64,000 bases of DNA from Photobacterium damselae (GTDB lineage Bacteria > Pseudomonadota > Gammaproteobacteria > Enterobacterales > Vibrionaceae). Below the pieces are notes generated by a model. That model saw only the letters and a program-made list of their open reading frames with translations, searched no databases and had not been told where the DNA came from. Positions 1 to 9,043 of the stretch are shown piece by piece. A program made the position numbers and the translations under genes. Every line of letters begins with the position of its first letter. Position 1 is the first letter of the stretch. The DNA lies in NCBI RefSeq assembly GCF_003026815.1, contig NZ_PYOG01000008.1:62001-126000 (forward strand). The letters are read 5' to 3'.

Positions 1-31
1 CATATCCGAAGAGAAACAGAAGGATTACACC

Positions 32-559
32 GTGACAACTATCGTATCTGTACGTCGCAACGGTAAAGTGGTCATTGCTGGTGATGGCCAAGTATCACTA
101 GGCAATACCGTAATGAAAGGTAACGCCCGTAAAGTTCGCCGTCTTTATAACAACAAAGTATTAGCCGGTTTTGCAGGCGGTACTGCTGATGCATTTACTC
201 TATTTGAACGCTTTGAGCGCAAACTTGAGATGCACCAAGGTCATCTACTAAAAGCGGCTGTAGAGCTAGCAAAAGATTGGCGTACTGATCGCATGCTACG
301 TAAGCTTGAAGCGTTACTGGCTGTTGCTGATGAAACAGGTTCGCTGATCATCACAGGTAATGGTGACGTAGTTCAGCCAGAAAATGACCTAATTGCTATT
401 GGTTCTGGTGGTAACTTTGCGCAGGCAGCGGCTCGTGCTCTATTGGAAAACACAGATTTAGATGCACGCGAAATCGCCGAAAAATCGCTGAATATTGCAG
501 GTGATATTTGTGTATTCACAAACCATCATCACACCATCGAAGAATTAGACTACAAGTAA
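32..559 (+). CDS. hslV: ATP-dependent protease peptidase subunit HslV (ClpQ)
   Basis: HslV forms the double-ring threonine peptidase of the cytoplasmic HslUV (ClpYQ) protease, which degrades misfolded and regulatory proteins. The 175-residue protein starts [14 protein letters not shown], and Thr2, exposed after removal of Met, is the family's catalytic nucleophile. The GDGQ and FAGGTADA stretches are also typical. Length and sequence match E. coli HslV closely. The start is GTG at 32, preceded by AGGA. hslU follows 10 bases after the stop, so the two are one operon. The promoter, usually heat-shock controlled, lies outside the window. Confidence 0.98.
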   Translation: MTTIVSVRRNGKVVIAGDGQVSLGNTVMKGNARKVRRLYNNKVLAGFAGGTADAFTLFERFERKLEMHQGHLLKAAVELAKDWRTDRMLRKLEALLAVADETGSLIITGNGDVVQPENDLIAIGSGGNFAQAAARALLENTDLDAREIAEKSLNIAGDICVFTNHHHTIEELDYK

Positions 560-569
560 GGAAGTGGCT

Positions 570-1901
570 ATGTCGGAAATGACACCTCGCGAAATTGTTC
601 ATGAGCTTGACCGTCATATCATTGGTCAAGATAAAGCTAAGCGCGCTGTAGCAATCGCACTACGTAACCGCTGGCGTCGTATGCAGCTTCCTGAAGCATT
701 ACGAGTAGAAGTAACACCAAAAAATATTCTGATGATTGGTCCAACGGGCGTAGGTAAAACCGAAATTGCTCGCCGTTTAGCAAAATTAGCTAACGCACCA
801 TTTATCAAAGTAGAAGCGACAAAATTCACCGAAGTGGGTTATGTTGGTAAAGAAGTTGAGACAATTATCCGTGATCTCACTGATGTTGCAGTAAAAATGA
901 CACATCAGCAAGCAATGGAGAAAGTCCGTTACCGAGCTGAAGAACTGGCAGAAGATCGCATCTTAGATGTATTACTTCCACCTGTTCGTGATGCTTGGGG
1001 CCAAAACGAAAATAGCGACACTAATTCAGCAACACGTCAGTCATTCCGTAAAAAACTGCGTGAAGGTCAATTAGACGATAAAGAAATTGAATTAGACATC
1101 GCAGCGCCGCAAATGGGTGTGGAGATCATGGCTCCTCCAGGTATGGAAGAGATGACAAACCAACTACAAGGTATGTTCCAAAACCTTGCCGGTAACACAA
1201 CCAAAAAACGCAAACTAAAAATTAAAGATGCACTAAAAGCTGTAACCGAAGAAGAAGCAGCTAAATTAGTGAATCAAGAAGAACTAAAAGAGCAAGCGAT
1301 CCACGCAGTAGAAAACAACGGTATCGTCTTTATTGATGAGATCGATAAAATCTGTAAGCGTGGCGAAAGCTCTGGCCCTGATGTTTCCCGTGAAGGTGTA
1401 CAGCGTGACCTACTTCCTCTTGTAGAAGGTAGTACAGTATCGACCAAACATGGCATGGTAAAAACAGACCATATTCTGTTTGTGGCATCTGGTGCATTCC
1501 AAGTCGCAAAACCATCAGATTTGATCCCAGAATTGCAAGGTCGTCTACCGATTCGCGTAGAATTAGAAGCGTTAAGCAGCCATGACTTCAAACGTATTCT
1601 AACCGAGCCTAATGCTTCTCTTACTGAGCAATACAGAGCCTTAATGGCAACAGAATCTGTCAATATCGAATTTACAGAAGAAGGTATTGATGCTCTGGCT
1701 GATGCTGCATGGCAAGTAAACGAGCGTACTGAAAATATTGGTGCACGTCGTTTGCATACAGTGATGGAGCGCCTAATGGAAGATCTATCCTATGATGCAA
1801 CTGAAAAATCAGGCGAGAGCTTCAAAATTACCGCAGAATATGTGAAAGAGCGTTTAGGTGAATTTGTTGAAGATGAAGACCTAAGTCGTTTTATTCTTTA
1901 A
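570..1901 (+). CDS. hslU: ATP-dependent protease ATPase subunit HslU (ClpY)
   Basis: HslU is the AAA+ unfoldase ring that feeds substrates into HslV. The 443-residue protein has a Walker A motif GPTGVGKT at residues 57-64, a Walker B stretch VFIDEID near residue 250, an intermediate domain between them, and the conserved C-terminal tail EDLSRFIL that inserts into HslV. A GTG at 564 is in frame, but the ATG at 570 gives the family N-terminus [10 protein letters not shown] and has AAGGAAG just upstream, so 570 is chosen. Length equals that of E. coli HslU. A clear terminator follows. Confidence 0.98.
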   Translation: MSEMTPREIVHELDRHIIGQDKAKRAVAIALRNRWRRMQLPEALRVEVTPKNILMIGPTGVGKTEIARRLAKLANAPFIKVEATKFTEVGYVGKEVETIIRDLTDVAVKMTHQQAMEKVRYRAEELAEDRILDVLLPPVRDAWGQNENSDTNSATRQSFRKKLREGQLDDKEIELDIAAPQMGVEIMAPPGMEEMTNQLQGMFQNLAGNTTKKRKLKIKDALKAVTEEEAAKLVNQEELKEQAIHAVENNGIVFIDEIDKICKRGESSGPDVSREGVQRDLLPLVEGSTVSTKHGMVKTDHILFVASGAFQVAKPSDLIPELQGRLPIRVELEALSSHDFKRILTEPNASLTEQYRALMATESVNIEFTEEGIDALADAAWQVNERTENIGARRLHTVMERLMEDLSYDATEKSGESFKITAEYVKERLGEFVEDEDLSRFIL

Positions 1902-1924
1902 TTCATACCTAAAAAACATATCAA

Positions 1925-1953
1925 AAGGTGCTCAAACGAGCACCTTTTTTTGT
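1925..1953 (+). terminator. Rho-independent terminator of hslVU
   Basis: AAGGTGCTC and GAGCACCTT form a 9-bp stem around a short AAAC loop and run straight into a T-tract, 25 bases after the hslU stop. Confidence 0.9.
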
Positions 1954-2041
1954 TTTTAAGCAAACTGTTGATCAGATTTATTTGCTCTAGGCTATATTTT
2001 CGCCATAATAGCTGTTCGATCTTTTTTTAAGTTGAGAGTTT

Positions 2042-2956
2042 ATGAAAGCATCTTCTTCATTTGCAATCTGGCTTGATGCAGCCCGTCCGAAAACTTTACC
2101 TCTTGCGGTTGCGTCCATTGTCTGTGGTAGTGCTGTCGCAGCATGGCATGGTAGTTTTTCTGCTGCAATCTCGCTTCTCGCTCTGTTGACCGCCCTTTTG
2201 CTACAAATTTTGTCGAACTTAGCTAACGATTATGGAGATGCCGTTAAAGGAACTGACAATGACAACCGCTTAGGTCCACAACGAGCGATTCAATCGGGTT
2301 TAGTTACCCCAAATGCAATGCGCAAAGCGATGGGACTCAATATTGTCTTAACGGCAATAAGTGGCCTTTCGCTAATCTATATCGCTTGCGACAATGCCCA
2401 TGAAATGTTCGGATTCTTACTATTAGGCTTAATGGCCATTGCCGCCTCAATTGCCTATACCGTTGGTAACAAGCCTTATGGTTATCAAGGTCTTGGAGAC
2501 TTATCCGTACTCATGTTTTTTGGTTGGCTAGGCGTTGCAGGAACTTACTACTTGCAAGCTGGCCAAATTGACTCCGTAGTTATGTTGCCCGCAACCGCTT
2601 GTGGTTTACTCGCAGTTGGTGTGCTTAATATCAATAATCTACGTGATATCGACAACGACCGTGAGTGTGGCAAGTTAACGTTAGCTGTTCGTATGGGACC
2701 TCTTTGGGGGCGCAAATACCATCTGTTCTTATTAGCAGGTAGTGTTCTCTGTATGGCTCTTTTCGCCCTATTTGAGCTTCACTCACCTTTTGGTTGGTTG
2801 TTTATTCTCAGCACACCATTGTTGTTTAAACATGGTAAGCAAGTCTTCCAATCAACTGATGGTGCTGCATTACGTCCTATGATGGCCACTATGGTGAAAT
2901 GCGCATTAATCACGAATCTATTATTTGCCGCAGGTCTAATTTTAGCGACAGCTTAG
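2042..2956 (+). CDS. menA: 1,4-dihydroxy-2-naphthoate polyprenyltransferase MenA
   Basis: MenA is an inner-membrane UbiA-family prenyltransferase that joins dihydroxynaphthoate to a polyprenyl diphosphate, giving demethylmenaquinone for anaerobic respiration. The 304-residue protein is very hydrophobic with about eight or nine membrane spans. The first metal/diphosphate motif NDYGD is at residues 62-66. The second is the NNLRDIDND stretch near residue 200. It lies between hslU and rraA, the same neighbours as in E. coli. A terminator separates it from hslU, so it should have its own promoter in the 89 bases before the start. Confidence 0.96.
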   Translation: MKASSSFAIWLDAARPKTLPLAVASIVCGSAVAAWHGSFSAAISLLALLTALLLQILSNLANDYGDAVKGTDNDNRLGPQRAIQSGLVTPNAMRKAMGLNIVLTAISGLSLIYIACDNAHEMFGFLLLGLMAIAASIAYTVGNKPYGYQGLGDLSVLMFFGWLGVAGTYYLQAGQIDSVVMLPATACGLLAVGVLNINNLRDIDNDRECGKLTLAVRMGPLWGRKYHLFLLAGSVLCMALFALFELHSPFGWLFILSTPLLFKHGKQVFQSTDGAALRPMMATMVKCALITNLLFAAGLILATA

Positions 2957-3010
2957 CATTGCAATGGCTATGCAACTGATTATACTTTCATCAAGACACG
3001 GCTCATTTTT

Positions 3011-3045
3011 TAATTAAAGATAAGTACAAAGCTTATCTTTAATTA
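3011..3045. repeat. 14-bp perfect inverted repeat between menA and rraA
   Basis: TAATTAAAGATAAG at 3011-3024 is mirrored exactly at 3032-3045 around a 7-base loop. The stem is AT-rich and no T-tract follows, so it is not a textbook terminator. It ends 35 bases before the rraA start, so it could be the menA 3' hairpin, an rraA leader structure or an operator. Confidence 0.7.
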
Positions 3046-3080
3046 CCCATTTTCTTTTTGCCGATATAAGAAGTGTGCTT

Positions 3081-3566
3081 ATGGAATACAATACCTCTGA
3101 GTTATGTGATATCTACCTGGACCAAGTGGATGTTGTCGAACCAATGTTCAACTCTTATGGTGGTCGTGGATCATTTGGCGGTCAAATTACGACGGTTAAA
3201 TGTTTTGAAGATAATGGTGTACTACGCTCAGTCCTAGAACAATCTGGAGTGGGTCGTGTTTTACTGGTTGATGGTGGCGGTTCACTTCGTCGAGCTCTAA
3301 TAGACATCGACATTGCACAACTTGCAGCAGAGAACGAATGGGAAGGCATTGTCGTCTATGGCTGTGTTCGCCACGTTGATGAGCTAGATGAGTTAGATTT
3401 GGGTATTCAAGCCCTCGCTTCTATGCCTGTTGGCGCTGATAATCAGAGCGTGGGAGAAGTTGATGTTCCGGTTAACTTTGGTGGGGTTACATTCCTACCT
3501 GAAGATCATCTGTATGCGGATAATACCGGTGTAATTCTTTCGCCAGAGCCACTTGATCTCGATTAA
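3081..3566 (+). CDS. rraA: Regulator of ribonuclease E activity RraA
   Basis: RraA is a small trimeric cytoplasmic protein that binds RNase E and lowers its activity, so slowing mRNA decay. The 161-residue product starts [12 protein letters not shown] and matches E. coli RraA in length and nearly end to end, including [11 protein letters not shown] and [11 protein letters not shown]. An in-frame GTG lies at 3075, but ATG 3081 gives the family start and is preferred. The gene converges on zapB, with a long hairpin between them. RraA shares its fold with HMG/oxaloacetate aldolases, but the close match to the E. coli protein supports the regulator role. Confidence 0.96.
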   Translation: MEYNTSELCDIYLDQVDVVEPMFNSYGGRGSFGGQITTVKCFEDNGVLRSVLEQSGVGRVLLVDGGGSLRRALIDIDIAQLAAENEWEGIVVYGCVRHVDELDELDLGIQALASMPVGADNQSVGEVDVPVNFGGVTFLPEDHLYADNTGVILSPEPLDLD

Positions 3567-3584
3567 CGAACAGATAGAAAAAGA

Positions 3585-3621
3585 CCCTGCAGATTGTTGT
3601 TCCTGAAGACAATCGGCAGGG
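3585..3621. terminator. Hairpin between convergent rraA and zapB
   Basis: CCCTGC-A-GATTGT pairs with ACAATC-G-GCAGGG, a 13-bp stem with one mismatch and an 11-base loop. It lies between two converging genes and probably ends transcription from both sides, although no T-tract follows directly on either strand. Confidence 0.65.
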
Positions 3622-3652
3622 CCATAAAAGACGATGTAAAAAACCTCGTCTC

Positions 3653-3895
3653 TTATTCTACATGTTCCATTTTACCTAGAAGAGCACGTACACGCTCTTG
3701 CCATGCATTGTGATCTTCACGCAGCTTATCGTTGTCATGAACTAATGTTTCGCGACCAGAACGAAGATCTTGCGCTTCAGCTGCTAGGCTCTCATTTTTT
3801 TCTTTTAGTTCTTCAATTTCCATTTGTAGAAGAGCGATAGTATCTACAGCAGACTGGACTTTGGCTTCCAGCATTTCCAACATTTCTAGAGACAT
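3653..3895 (-). CDS. zapB: Cell division protein ZapB
   Basis: ZapB is a short, wholly coiled-coil protein that joins the Z-ring through ZapA and helps the divisome and the chromosome terminus come together. The 80-residue product, [14 protein letters not shown] onward, shows heptad spacing throughout and the conserved [13 protein letters not shown] stretch. The frame is open to a Met at 3919, but AGGTGA lies immediately upstream of the ATG at 3895 and the family begins there. It sits between rraA and glpF as in E. coli. The 3' side has a strong hairpin shared with rraA. Confidence 0.95.
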   Translation of the reverse strand: MSLEMLEMLEAKVQSAVDTIALLQMEIEELKEKNESLAAEAQDLRSGRETLVHDNDKLREDHNAWQERVRALLGKMEHVE

Positions 3896-4521
3896 ATTGT
3901 TCACCTGATCTAAGCCCATATCATTATCCTAACCCATTTAGGACAATACCACACGAGCATGGTTTTAATTCCTATTACCTTATTCTAACGGGGCAGAACA
4001 CTTTGAGCATCTACTAATCCCGTAGTTTGTGGTAATCGCTGACTTTTTGTTCAATATTGATTGAATTCTTGCAATCATCATAATAATAAATACTCAAGCC
4101 ATCTTATATCAATATGATAAAAGCAAGTTATCGCTAACTTATCACAACAGAGAAGACGCACATTGATGCTGTTCACACAACCAAAGATGGCTTGAGTAAT
4201 GTTAACAGACTAACAATATTTACAATAGTTCCCCCTTTAAGTGCGATTCGATTATAAAATCCACTTGTTATGCCTTTAGCGACCTCAAATCTCTTTGCCT
4301 TTCTGGTCAATTTTTAACACTCTCCCACCCGCTATTTTTTAGAAAATGAGAGTTTAATCATGAAATGAGCAAACGATTGCCAAAACAGTCAAAGCGAAAT
4401 TGTTTTCATGCTCGAACGCACATTTTTCAGTTAAGAATATTTTAATAATAATGAAGTCGGGTACATTACCGACCATAAAAATAATAAGCACTACCCCTAC
4501 AATCATTATAAGGACTGAGAG
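3896..4521. other. Long zapB-glpF intergenic region
   Basis: These 626 bases separate divergent zapB and glpF and must carry both promoters. They hold the 108-bp inverted-repeat element at 4091-4198 (listed separately). I see no convincing CRP or GlpR operator. ATGCTCGAACGCACAT at 4408-4423 has only a weak resemblance to a GlpR half-site. The last 200 bases are AT-rich. A short antisense reading frame crossing 4354-4650 has no recognisable protein features. Confidence 0.7.
4091..4198. repeat. 108-bp element bounded by 15-bp perfect inverted repeats
   Basis: TACTCAAGCCATCTT at 4091-4105 is repeated exactly inverted at 4184-4198. Between them are two further pairing regions: AAGTTA-TCGC-TAACTT at about 4125-4140, and AACAG/CTGTT at about 4145-4173. 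The fold would be a long closing stem with at least two arms. It could be a structured RNA, or a miniature transposon-like element, because both ends begin and end with TA, the target duplicated by IS630/mariner elements. Neither is proven. Confidence 0.6.
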
Positions 4522-5373
4522 ATGACGACTTCGAAGCAACACACCCTGATGGGCGAGTGTATCGCTGAGTTTATCGGAACAGGTTTGCTGATCTTTTTTG
4601 GTGTTGGTTGTGTTGCCGCACTGAAATTGACTGGCGCAGACTTTGGTCAATGGGAAGTTAGCGTTATGTGGGGTCTAGGCGTTGCCTTGGCTATCTACTG
4701 TACCGCTGGCGTTTCCGGTGCCCACTTAAACCCAGCCGTCACACTTGCCCTAGCCGCTTTTCATGGCTTTGATAAACGCAAAATTGCTCCATTCATTATT
4801 GCCCAACTTTTAGGTGCATTTTGTTCTGCTGCATTAATCTACGGTTTATACAGCAATTTATTCACCGAGTATGAAGCAACTCATCAAATTGTTCGCGGTT
4901 CACAAGAGAGCTTAGCGACTGCTGGTATCTTCTCAACCTACCCTCATGCAGCCTTAAGCTTCTTCGGTGCATTTGCAGTTGAGTTCACCATTACCGCTGT
5001 TTTGATGTTTGCTATTTTGGCCATTGGCGACCAAAAAAATGGGGCTGCGCGTGGTGCTCTAGGCCCAATCCTAATTGGTGTATTAATCGCCGTAATTGGT
5101 GGTTCTCTTGGTCCACTAACAGGCTTTGCAATGAACCCTGCTCGTGACTTTGGCCCTAAATTCTTTGCTTTCTTAGCTGGATGGGGTGACATGGCACTGA
5201 CTGGTGGTAAAGATATCCCTTACTTTATCGTCCCAATTTTAGCGCCTATTTGTGGTGCACTTTTTGGTGGCTGGCTATATCCAAAAGCTATTGGTGTTTA
5301 CTTACCAGGCAATAACTGCACTTTACCAAATCAATGTGAAGGCGCAGAAGAGATCAAACAAGAGGCGGCATAA
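4522..5373 (+). CDS. glpF: Glycerol uptake facilitator GlpF
   Basis: GlpF is an inner-membrane aquaglyceroporin that lets glycerol diffuse into the cell. The 283-residue protein has the six-span MIP fold with both signature loops: HLNPAV (NPA at 70-72) and AMNPARD (NPA at 205-207). The Asp after the second NPAR marks the glycerol-conducting branch rather than a water-only aquaporin. ATG 4522 has AAGGA a few bases upstream. glpK follows after 103 bases that contain a hairpin, so the two probably share one transcript. Confidence 0.97.
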   Translation: MTTSKQHTLMGECIAEFIGTGLLIFFGVGCVAALKLTGADFGQWEVSVMWGLGVALAIYCTAGVSGAHLNPAVTLALAAFHGFDKRKIAPFIIAQLLGAFCSAALIYGLYSNLFTEYEATHQIVRGSQESLATAGIFSTYPHAALSFFGAFAVEFTITAVLMFAILAIGDQKNGAARGALGPILIGVLIAVIGGSLGPLTGFAMNPARDFGPKFFAFLAGWGDMALTGGKDIPYFIVPILAPICGALFGGWLYPKAIGVYLPGNNCTLPNQCEGAEEIKQEAA

Positions 5374-5409
5374 TCCCCCCTCTGCGTTAAGAAAACGAAC
5401 ATAACTATA

Positions 5410-5435
5410 GGTGGCAACCTAAAAGGATTGCCACC
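5410..5435 (+). other. Intercistronic hairpin in glpF-glpK mRNA
   Basis: GGTGGCAA at 5410-5417 pairs with TTGCCACC at 5428-5435, with CCT/AGG able to extend the stem inward. No T-tract follows, so it is unlikely to be a full terminator. It probably protects or processes the glpF-glpK transcript. Confidence 0.6.
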
Positions 5436-5476
5436 AACCTACTACCCTATATAGAGACCCATTAGAGGAATTGATC

Positions 5477-6988
5477 ATGACTACTGAGCAAAAATACATT
5501 GTGGCACTGGATCAAGGCACCACCAGCTCTCGAGCAGTTGTACTCGATCAAAATGCCAATATCATTTGTAGCTCTCAGCGTGAATTTACCCAAATTTATC
5601 CAAAATCAGGATGGGTTGAGCACGATCCTCTCGAAATTTATGCAACTCAAAGCTCGACCTTAGTTGAAGCTTTAGCAAAAGCAGGTATCCGCAGCGATCA
5701 GGTTGCTGCAATTGGTATTACCAACCAGCGTGAAACCACCATCGTTTGGGATAAAACTACCGGCAAACCGGTTTATAACGCGATCGTATGGCAATGCCGT
5801 CGTACGGCCTATATTTGTGAAGATTTAAAACAACAAGGCCTAACGGATTATATTCGTGATAACACAGGTCTTGTGGTCGACCCTTACTTCTCTGGTACTA
5901 AGATCAAATGGATTTTAGACCATGTAGAAGGTGCTCGCGAACAAGCAGAAGCTGGTAACTTATTGTTTGGTACTGTCGACACTTGGCTAATTTGGAAGAT
6001 GACCCAAGGCCGTGTCCATGTAACAGATTACACCAACGCATCTCGTACCATGCTATTTAACATCAATACGCTAGAGTGGGATGAAAAACTACTCAAAGCG
6101 TTAGATATTCCACTTTCAATGATGCCTGAGGTAAAACCATCATCTCAGGTCTATGGCCAAACAAATATTGGTGGTAAAGGTGGTACTCGTATTCCAATCG
6201 CAGGTATTGCAGGTGACCAGCAAGCGGCACTATTTGGTCAAATGTGTGTAGAACCAGGCCAAGCGAAAAACACCTATGGTACTGGCTGCTTCTTGCTTAT
6301 GAATACGGGCAAAGAGAAAGTCTCTTCTAGCAATGGTCTATTAACGACACTGGCTTGTGGTCCAAAAGGCGATGTAGCTTATGCTCTTGAAGGTGCGGTC
6401 TTTATGGGTGGCGCATCCATTCAGTGGCTACGCGATGAAGTGAAGTTACTCGATGATGCAAAAGACTCTGAATACTTTGCCGAAAAAGTTGGCAGTGCAA
6501 ATGGTGTTTATGTTGTACCTGCCTTTACAGGTCTTGGCGCGCCATATTGGGACCCGTATGCTCGTGGTGCAATCGTAGGTCTAACTCGCGGTGTGAATTC
6601 AAACCATATTATCCGCGCAACGCTTGAAAGTGTGGCTTACCAAACACGTGATGTACTTGATGCTATGCAGGCAGACTCAGGTATTAAACTGGGCACATTG
6701 CGCGTTGATGGTGGTGCAGTAGCTAATAACTTCTTAATGCAGTTCCAATCAGACATTCTAGCGGCAGAAGTACATCGCCCAGTTGTGACTGAAGTGACCG
6801 CATTAGGGGCTGCATACTTAGCAGGTCTTGCGGTTGGTTTCTGGGATTCAATTGATGAACTCCAAGGCAAAGCACAGCTAGATCGTAAATTTGTACCTTG
6901 CCAAGACGATAATAAACGTAATCGCCGTTACCGTGGTTGGAAACGTGCCGTTGAATGTGCCAAAGGTTGGGCGCTAGACGAAGAGTAA
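5477..6988 (+). CDS. glpK: Glycerol kinase GlpK
   Basis: GlpK phosphorylates cytoplasmic glycerol to sn-glycerol 3-phosphate using ATP, trapping it in the cell. It belongs to the FGGY sugar kinase family. The 503-residue protein shows the N-terminal phosphate loop [19 protein letters not shown], and the C-terminal nucleotide-binding [10 protein letters not shown] stretch. Start ATG 5477 has AGAGGAA six bases upstream. An in-frame TTG at 5471 overlaps that site and is less likely. A terminator follows, so glpX, part of the same operon in E. coli, appears to be separately promoted here. Confidence 0.98.
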   Translation: MTTEQKYIVALDQGTTSSRAVVLDQNANIICSSQREFTQIYPKSGWVEHDPLEIYATQSSTLVEALAKAGIRSDQVAAIGITNQRETTIVWDKTTGKPVYNAIVWQCRRTAYICEDLKQQGLTDYIRDNTGLVVDPYFSGTKIKWILDHVEGAREQAEAGNLLFGTVDTWLIWKMTQGRVHVTDYTNASRTMLFNINTLEWDEKLLKALDIPLSMMPEVKPSSQVYGQTNIGGKGGTRIPIAGIAGDQQAALFGQMCVEPGQAKNTYGTGCFLLMNTGKEKVSSSNGLLTTLACGPKGDVAYALEGAVFMGGASIQWLRDEVKLLDDAKDSEYFAEKVGSANGVYVVPAFTGLGAPYWDPYARGAIVGLTRGVNSNHIIRATLESVAYQTRDVLDAMQADSGIKLGTLRVDGGAVANNFLMQFQSDILAAEVHRPVVTEVTALGAAYLAGLAVGFWDSIDELQGKAQLDRKFVPCQDDNKRNRRYRGWKRAVECAKGWALDEE

Positions 6989-7013
6989 TCCTCTCTATCA
7001 CATAAGTAACATT

Positions 7014-7046
7014 AGGGCTTGGGTATTTTCTTAAGCCCTTTTTTAT
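7014..7046 (+). terminator. Rho-independent terminator of glpFK
   Basis: AGGGCTT at 7014-7020 pairs with AAGCCCT at 7033-7039 and is followed by TTTTTTT. Confidence 0.85.
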
Positions 7047-7125
7047 TACCCCTGCTTTATGCCTGTCTTTGATATTTACTACCTCTACTGTGTTCTCTCC
7101 TATTTTTATTTCTGATGACTTAAGC

Positions 7126-7147
7126 AAATTAATCTAGATCACGGAAA
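7126..7147 (+). promoter_or_regulatory. Candidate CRP site upstream of glpX
   Basis: AAATTAATCTAGATCACGG keeps the central ATCTAGATCAC of the CRP consensus. The right half is good and the left half (ATTAA in place of TGTGA) is poor. It lies about 100 bases before the glpX start, a sensible activator position. Confidence 0.35.
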
Positions 7148-7165
7148 ATCGGATCTTTTTAAAAT

Positions 7166-7181
7166 ACGCAAACGATTCACT
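7166..7181 (+). promoter_or_regulatory. Candidate Cra- or PurR-like operator upstream of glpX
   Basis: ACGCAAACGATTCACT matches 12 of 16 positions of the PurR palindrome. Its core GCAAACGATTCA matches 10 of 12 positions of the Cra (FruR) consensus TGAAACGATTCA. Both regulators are LacI-family, so the sequence alone cannot tell them apart. Control of a gluconeogenic gene by Cra would make metabolic sense. Confidence 0.35.
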
Positions 7182-7243
7182 GGCAATTGTGTTACACTTC
7201 GCGCCAGTTCAATATCCCGCAATTGTTTTATTTTGGAGTGATC

Positions 7244-8251
7244 ATGAAACGCGATTTAGCAATGGCATTTTCTCGTGTTACCGAGGGAGCTGCACTGGCC
7301 GGATATAAGTGGCTGGGCCGAGGTGATAAAAACGCTGCCGATAATGCAGCGGTTGAAGTAATGCGTACTTTGCTAAACCAAACTGAGATCGATGGTGAAA
7401 TCGTGATTGGTGAAGGTGAAATCGATGAAGCGCCAATGCTGTACATTGGTGAAAAAGTGGGAACAGGTGGCGATGCAGTTGATATTGCGGTTGACCCAAT
7501 TGAAGGGACTCGCATGACGGCTATGGGTCAGAATAACGCTCTTGCTGTTCTTGCCGCAACGGAAAAAGGCGCCTTCTTAAAAGCCCCTGATATGTACATG
7601 GAAAAATTGGTTGTCGGTCCTGCTGCTAAAGGGGTTATTGACCTAGATGCACCGCTGGCTGACAACTTAGAAAAAATCGCAACCGCTTTAAATAAATCAC
7701 TCCATGAGTTAGTGGTCATTACTTTAGCAAAACCACGTCATGATGAAGTTATTGCTCAAATGCAAACCATGGGTGTTCGCGTATTCGCAGTACCAGATGG
7801 TGATGTTGCAGCTTCTATTCTTACCTGTATGCCAGACAGTGAAGTTGATGTGATGTACTGCATCGGTGGCGCCCCTGAAGGTGTGGTATCAGCTGCTGCT
7901 ATTCGCGCTTTAGGTGGTGATATGCATGGTCGTCTTCTTCCCCGCCATCAGGTTAAGGGAGACTGTGAAGAGAACCGTCGCTTAGGTGAAGATGAAATTC
8001 GCCGCTGTCATGAAATGGGGATTGAACCTAATACTCTACTGCGCATGGAAGACATGGCAAAGAGCGATAACGTAATCTTTGCTGGTACAGGCATTACTAA
8101 AGGTGATCTGTTAGAAGGTATCCATCGCCAAGGTGATATCGCCACAACAGAAACTCTATTGATTCGTGGTAAATGTCGCACCATTCGTCGCATTAAATCG
8201 ACTCACTATCTTGAGCGCAAAGATGACGCGATCAAACAACATATTCTATAA
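7244..8251 (+). CDS. glpX: Class II fructose-1,6-bisphosphatase GlpX
   Basis: GlpX removes the 1-phosphate from fructose 1,6-bisphosphate in gluconeogenesis and needs Mn2+. The 335-residue protein begins MKRDLAMAFSRVTEGAAL and has the metal-binding IGEGEIDEAPM stretch and the DPIEGT motif that mark the class II enzymes. The frame is open from 7187, but ATG 7244 has TTGGAG upstream and gives the family N-terminus and length. The preceding terminator and 255-base gap suggest a separate promoter, with candidate CRP and LacI-family sites. A terminator follows. Confidence 0.97.
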   Translation: MKRDLAMAFSRVTEGAALAGYKWLGRGDKNAADNAAVEVMRTLLNQTEIDGEIVIGEGEIDEAPMLYIGEKVGTGGDAVDIAVDPIEGTRMTAMGQNNALAVLAATEKGAFLKAPDMYMEKLVVGPAAKGVIDLDAPLADNLEKIATALNKSLHELVVITLAKPRHDEVIAQMQTMGVRVFAVPDGDVAASILTCMPDSEVDVMYCIGGAPEGVVSAAAIRALGGDMHGRLLPRHQVKGDCEENRRLGEDEIRRCHEMGIEPNTLLRMEDMAKSDNVIFAGTGITKGDLLEGIHRQGDIATTETLLIRGKCRTIRRIKSTHYLERKDDAIKQHIL

Positions 8252-8290
8252 GGTTTTTGCACAATAAAAGCAAAAGCTATCGCAAATATA

Positions 8291-8316
8291 AAAACGTGCT
8301 TCGGCACGTTTTTTTT
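8291..8316 (+). terminator. Rho-independent terminator of glpX
   Basis: AAAACGTGC-TTCG-GCACGTTTT is a 9-bp stem with a stable TTCG tetraloop followed by more T residues. Confidence 0.92.
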
Positions 8317-8332
8317 ATCGCTGTTGATTTTG

Positions 8333-8370
8333 TAAAGTAATTGCTTTATTTACTAGGCCATAGGGATAAT
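8333..8370 (+). promoter_or_regulatory. Candidate promoter and operator of the SufR-like gene
   Basis: TTGCTT (8341-8346), an 18-base spacer and GATAAT (8365-8370) make a reasonable sigma-70 promoter. The palindrome TAAAG-TAATTG-CTTTA at 8333-8348 overlaps its -35 element, a placement that would suit autorepression. Confidence 0.35.
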
Positions 8371-8413
8371 ACTCTACATTGAACTTGATCATCAGGACCT
8401 TGCTGGGAGTCGC

Positions 8414-9034
8414 ATGAAAACCAACGACAAAATACTTCACTTACTTAAACGCGAAGGCGCAACTACAGCAAAAAGTATTGCAGAGCGTTTTGAATTGACC
8501 ACGATGGGGATCCGTCTCCAATTACAAGCTTTAGAGCAACAAGGCTTAGTGGAATATTTTGATGTTAAAGTGAAGGTAGGTCGTCCACAACGTCATTGGC
8601 AACTCAGTCAACAAGGCCATAACCAATTCAGTGACCGCCATGACGATCTGTTAATTCAAACCTTTGACGCAGTAGAAAATCTATTTGGTCATGATGGTCT
8701 TACTCGGGTGATCAAAGAGCGAGAACAGCAAAGTTTATTGCACTATCAAGCGCATATACCAGCAGATGCCACACTCGCAGAAAAACTTAAGCTTTTTAGT
8801 GCTCTTCGAGATCAAGAAGGATATATCACAGAGCTGATCCCTCAAGAAAACGGCTTCCTCTTTGTAGAAAATCATTGCCCTATTTGCCAAGCAGCAACGC
8901 GCTGCCCCAATTTATGCCAATCTGAACTCTCAATTTTGACTCAAGTATTAGGAAAGCAATATCAAATAGAACGGTCAGAACATATTGTGGCAGGACAACG
9001 CCGCTGCGCTTATTGGATTTATCCCATGTCTTAG
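8414..9034 (+). CDS. SufR-like helix-turn-helix regulator with a cysteine cluster
   Basis: The 206-residue protein has an N-terminal winged helix-turn-helix of the DeoR/ArsR type (about residues 5-65). Its C-terminal region carries C155, C158, C164, C168 and C198. This layout resembles SufR-type repressors that bind an iron-sulfur cluster. It is followed after 9 bases by fpr, whose product passes electrons between NADPH and ferredoxin or flavodoxin, so it probably controls fpr and itself in response to redox or Fe-S status. That role is inference. Its exact subfamily could instead be an uncharacterised ArsR-like branch. Start ATG 8414 has TGGGAG upstream. Confidence 0.75.
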   Translation: MKTNDKILHLLKREGATTAKSIAERFELTTMGIRLQLQALEQQGLVEYFDVKVKVGRPQRHWQLSQQGHNQFSDRHDDLLIQTFDAVENLFGHDGLTRVIKEREQQSLLHYQAHIPADATLAEKLKLFSALRDQEGYITELIPQENGFLFVENHCPICQAATRCPNLCQSELSILTQVLGKQYQIERSEHIVAGQRRCAYWIYPMS

Positions 9035-9043
9035 GAGGTCATT

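Noticed and set aside
1274-1663. Minus-strand open frame of 129 codons inside hslU
   Set aside because: It is antisense to a fully conserved gene, shows no protein-like motif and has no ribosome-binding site.
4091-4198. Reading the inverted-repeat element as a confirmed MITE
   Set aside because: No second copy is seen in the window and no transposase is present, so it is kept only as a candidate.
4408-4423. Possible GlpR operator before glpF
   Set aside because: Only a weak, one-sided resemblance to the GlpR half-site; not listed as a feature.
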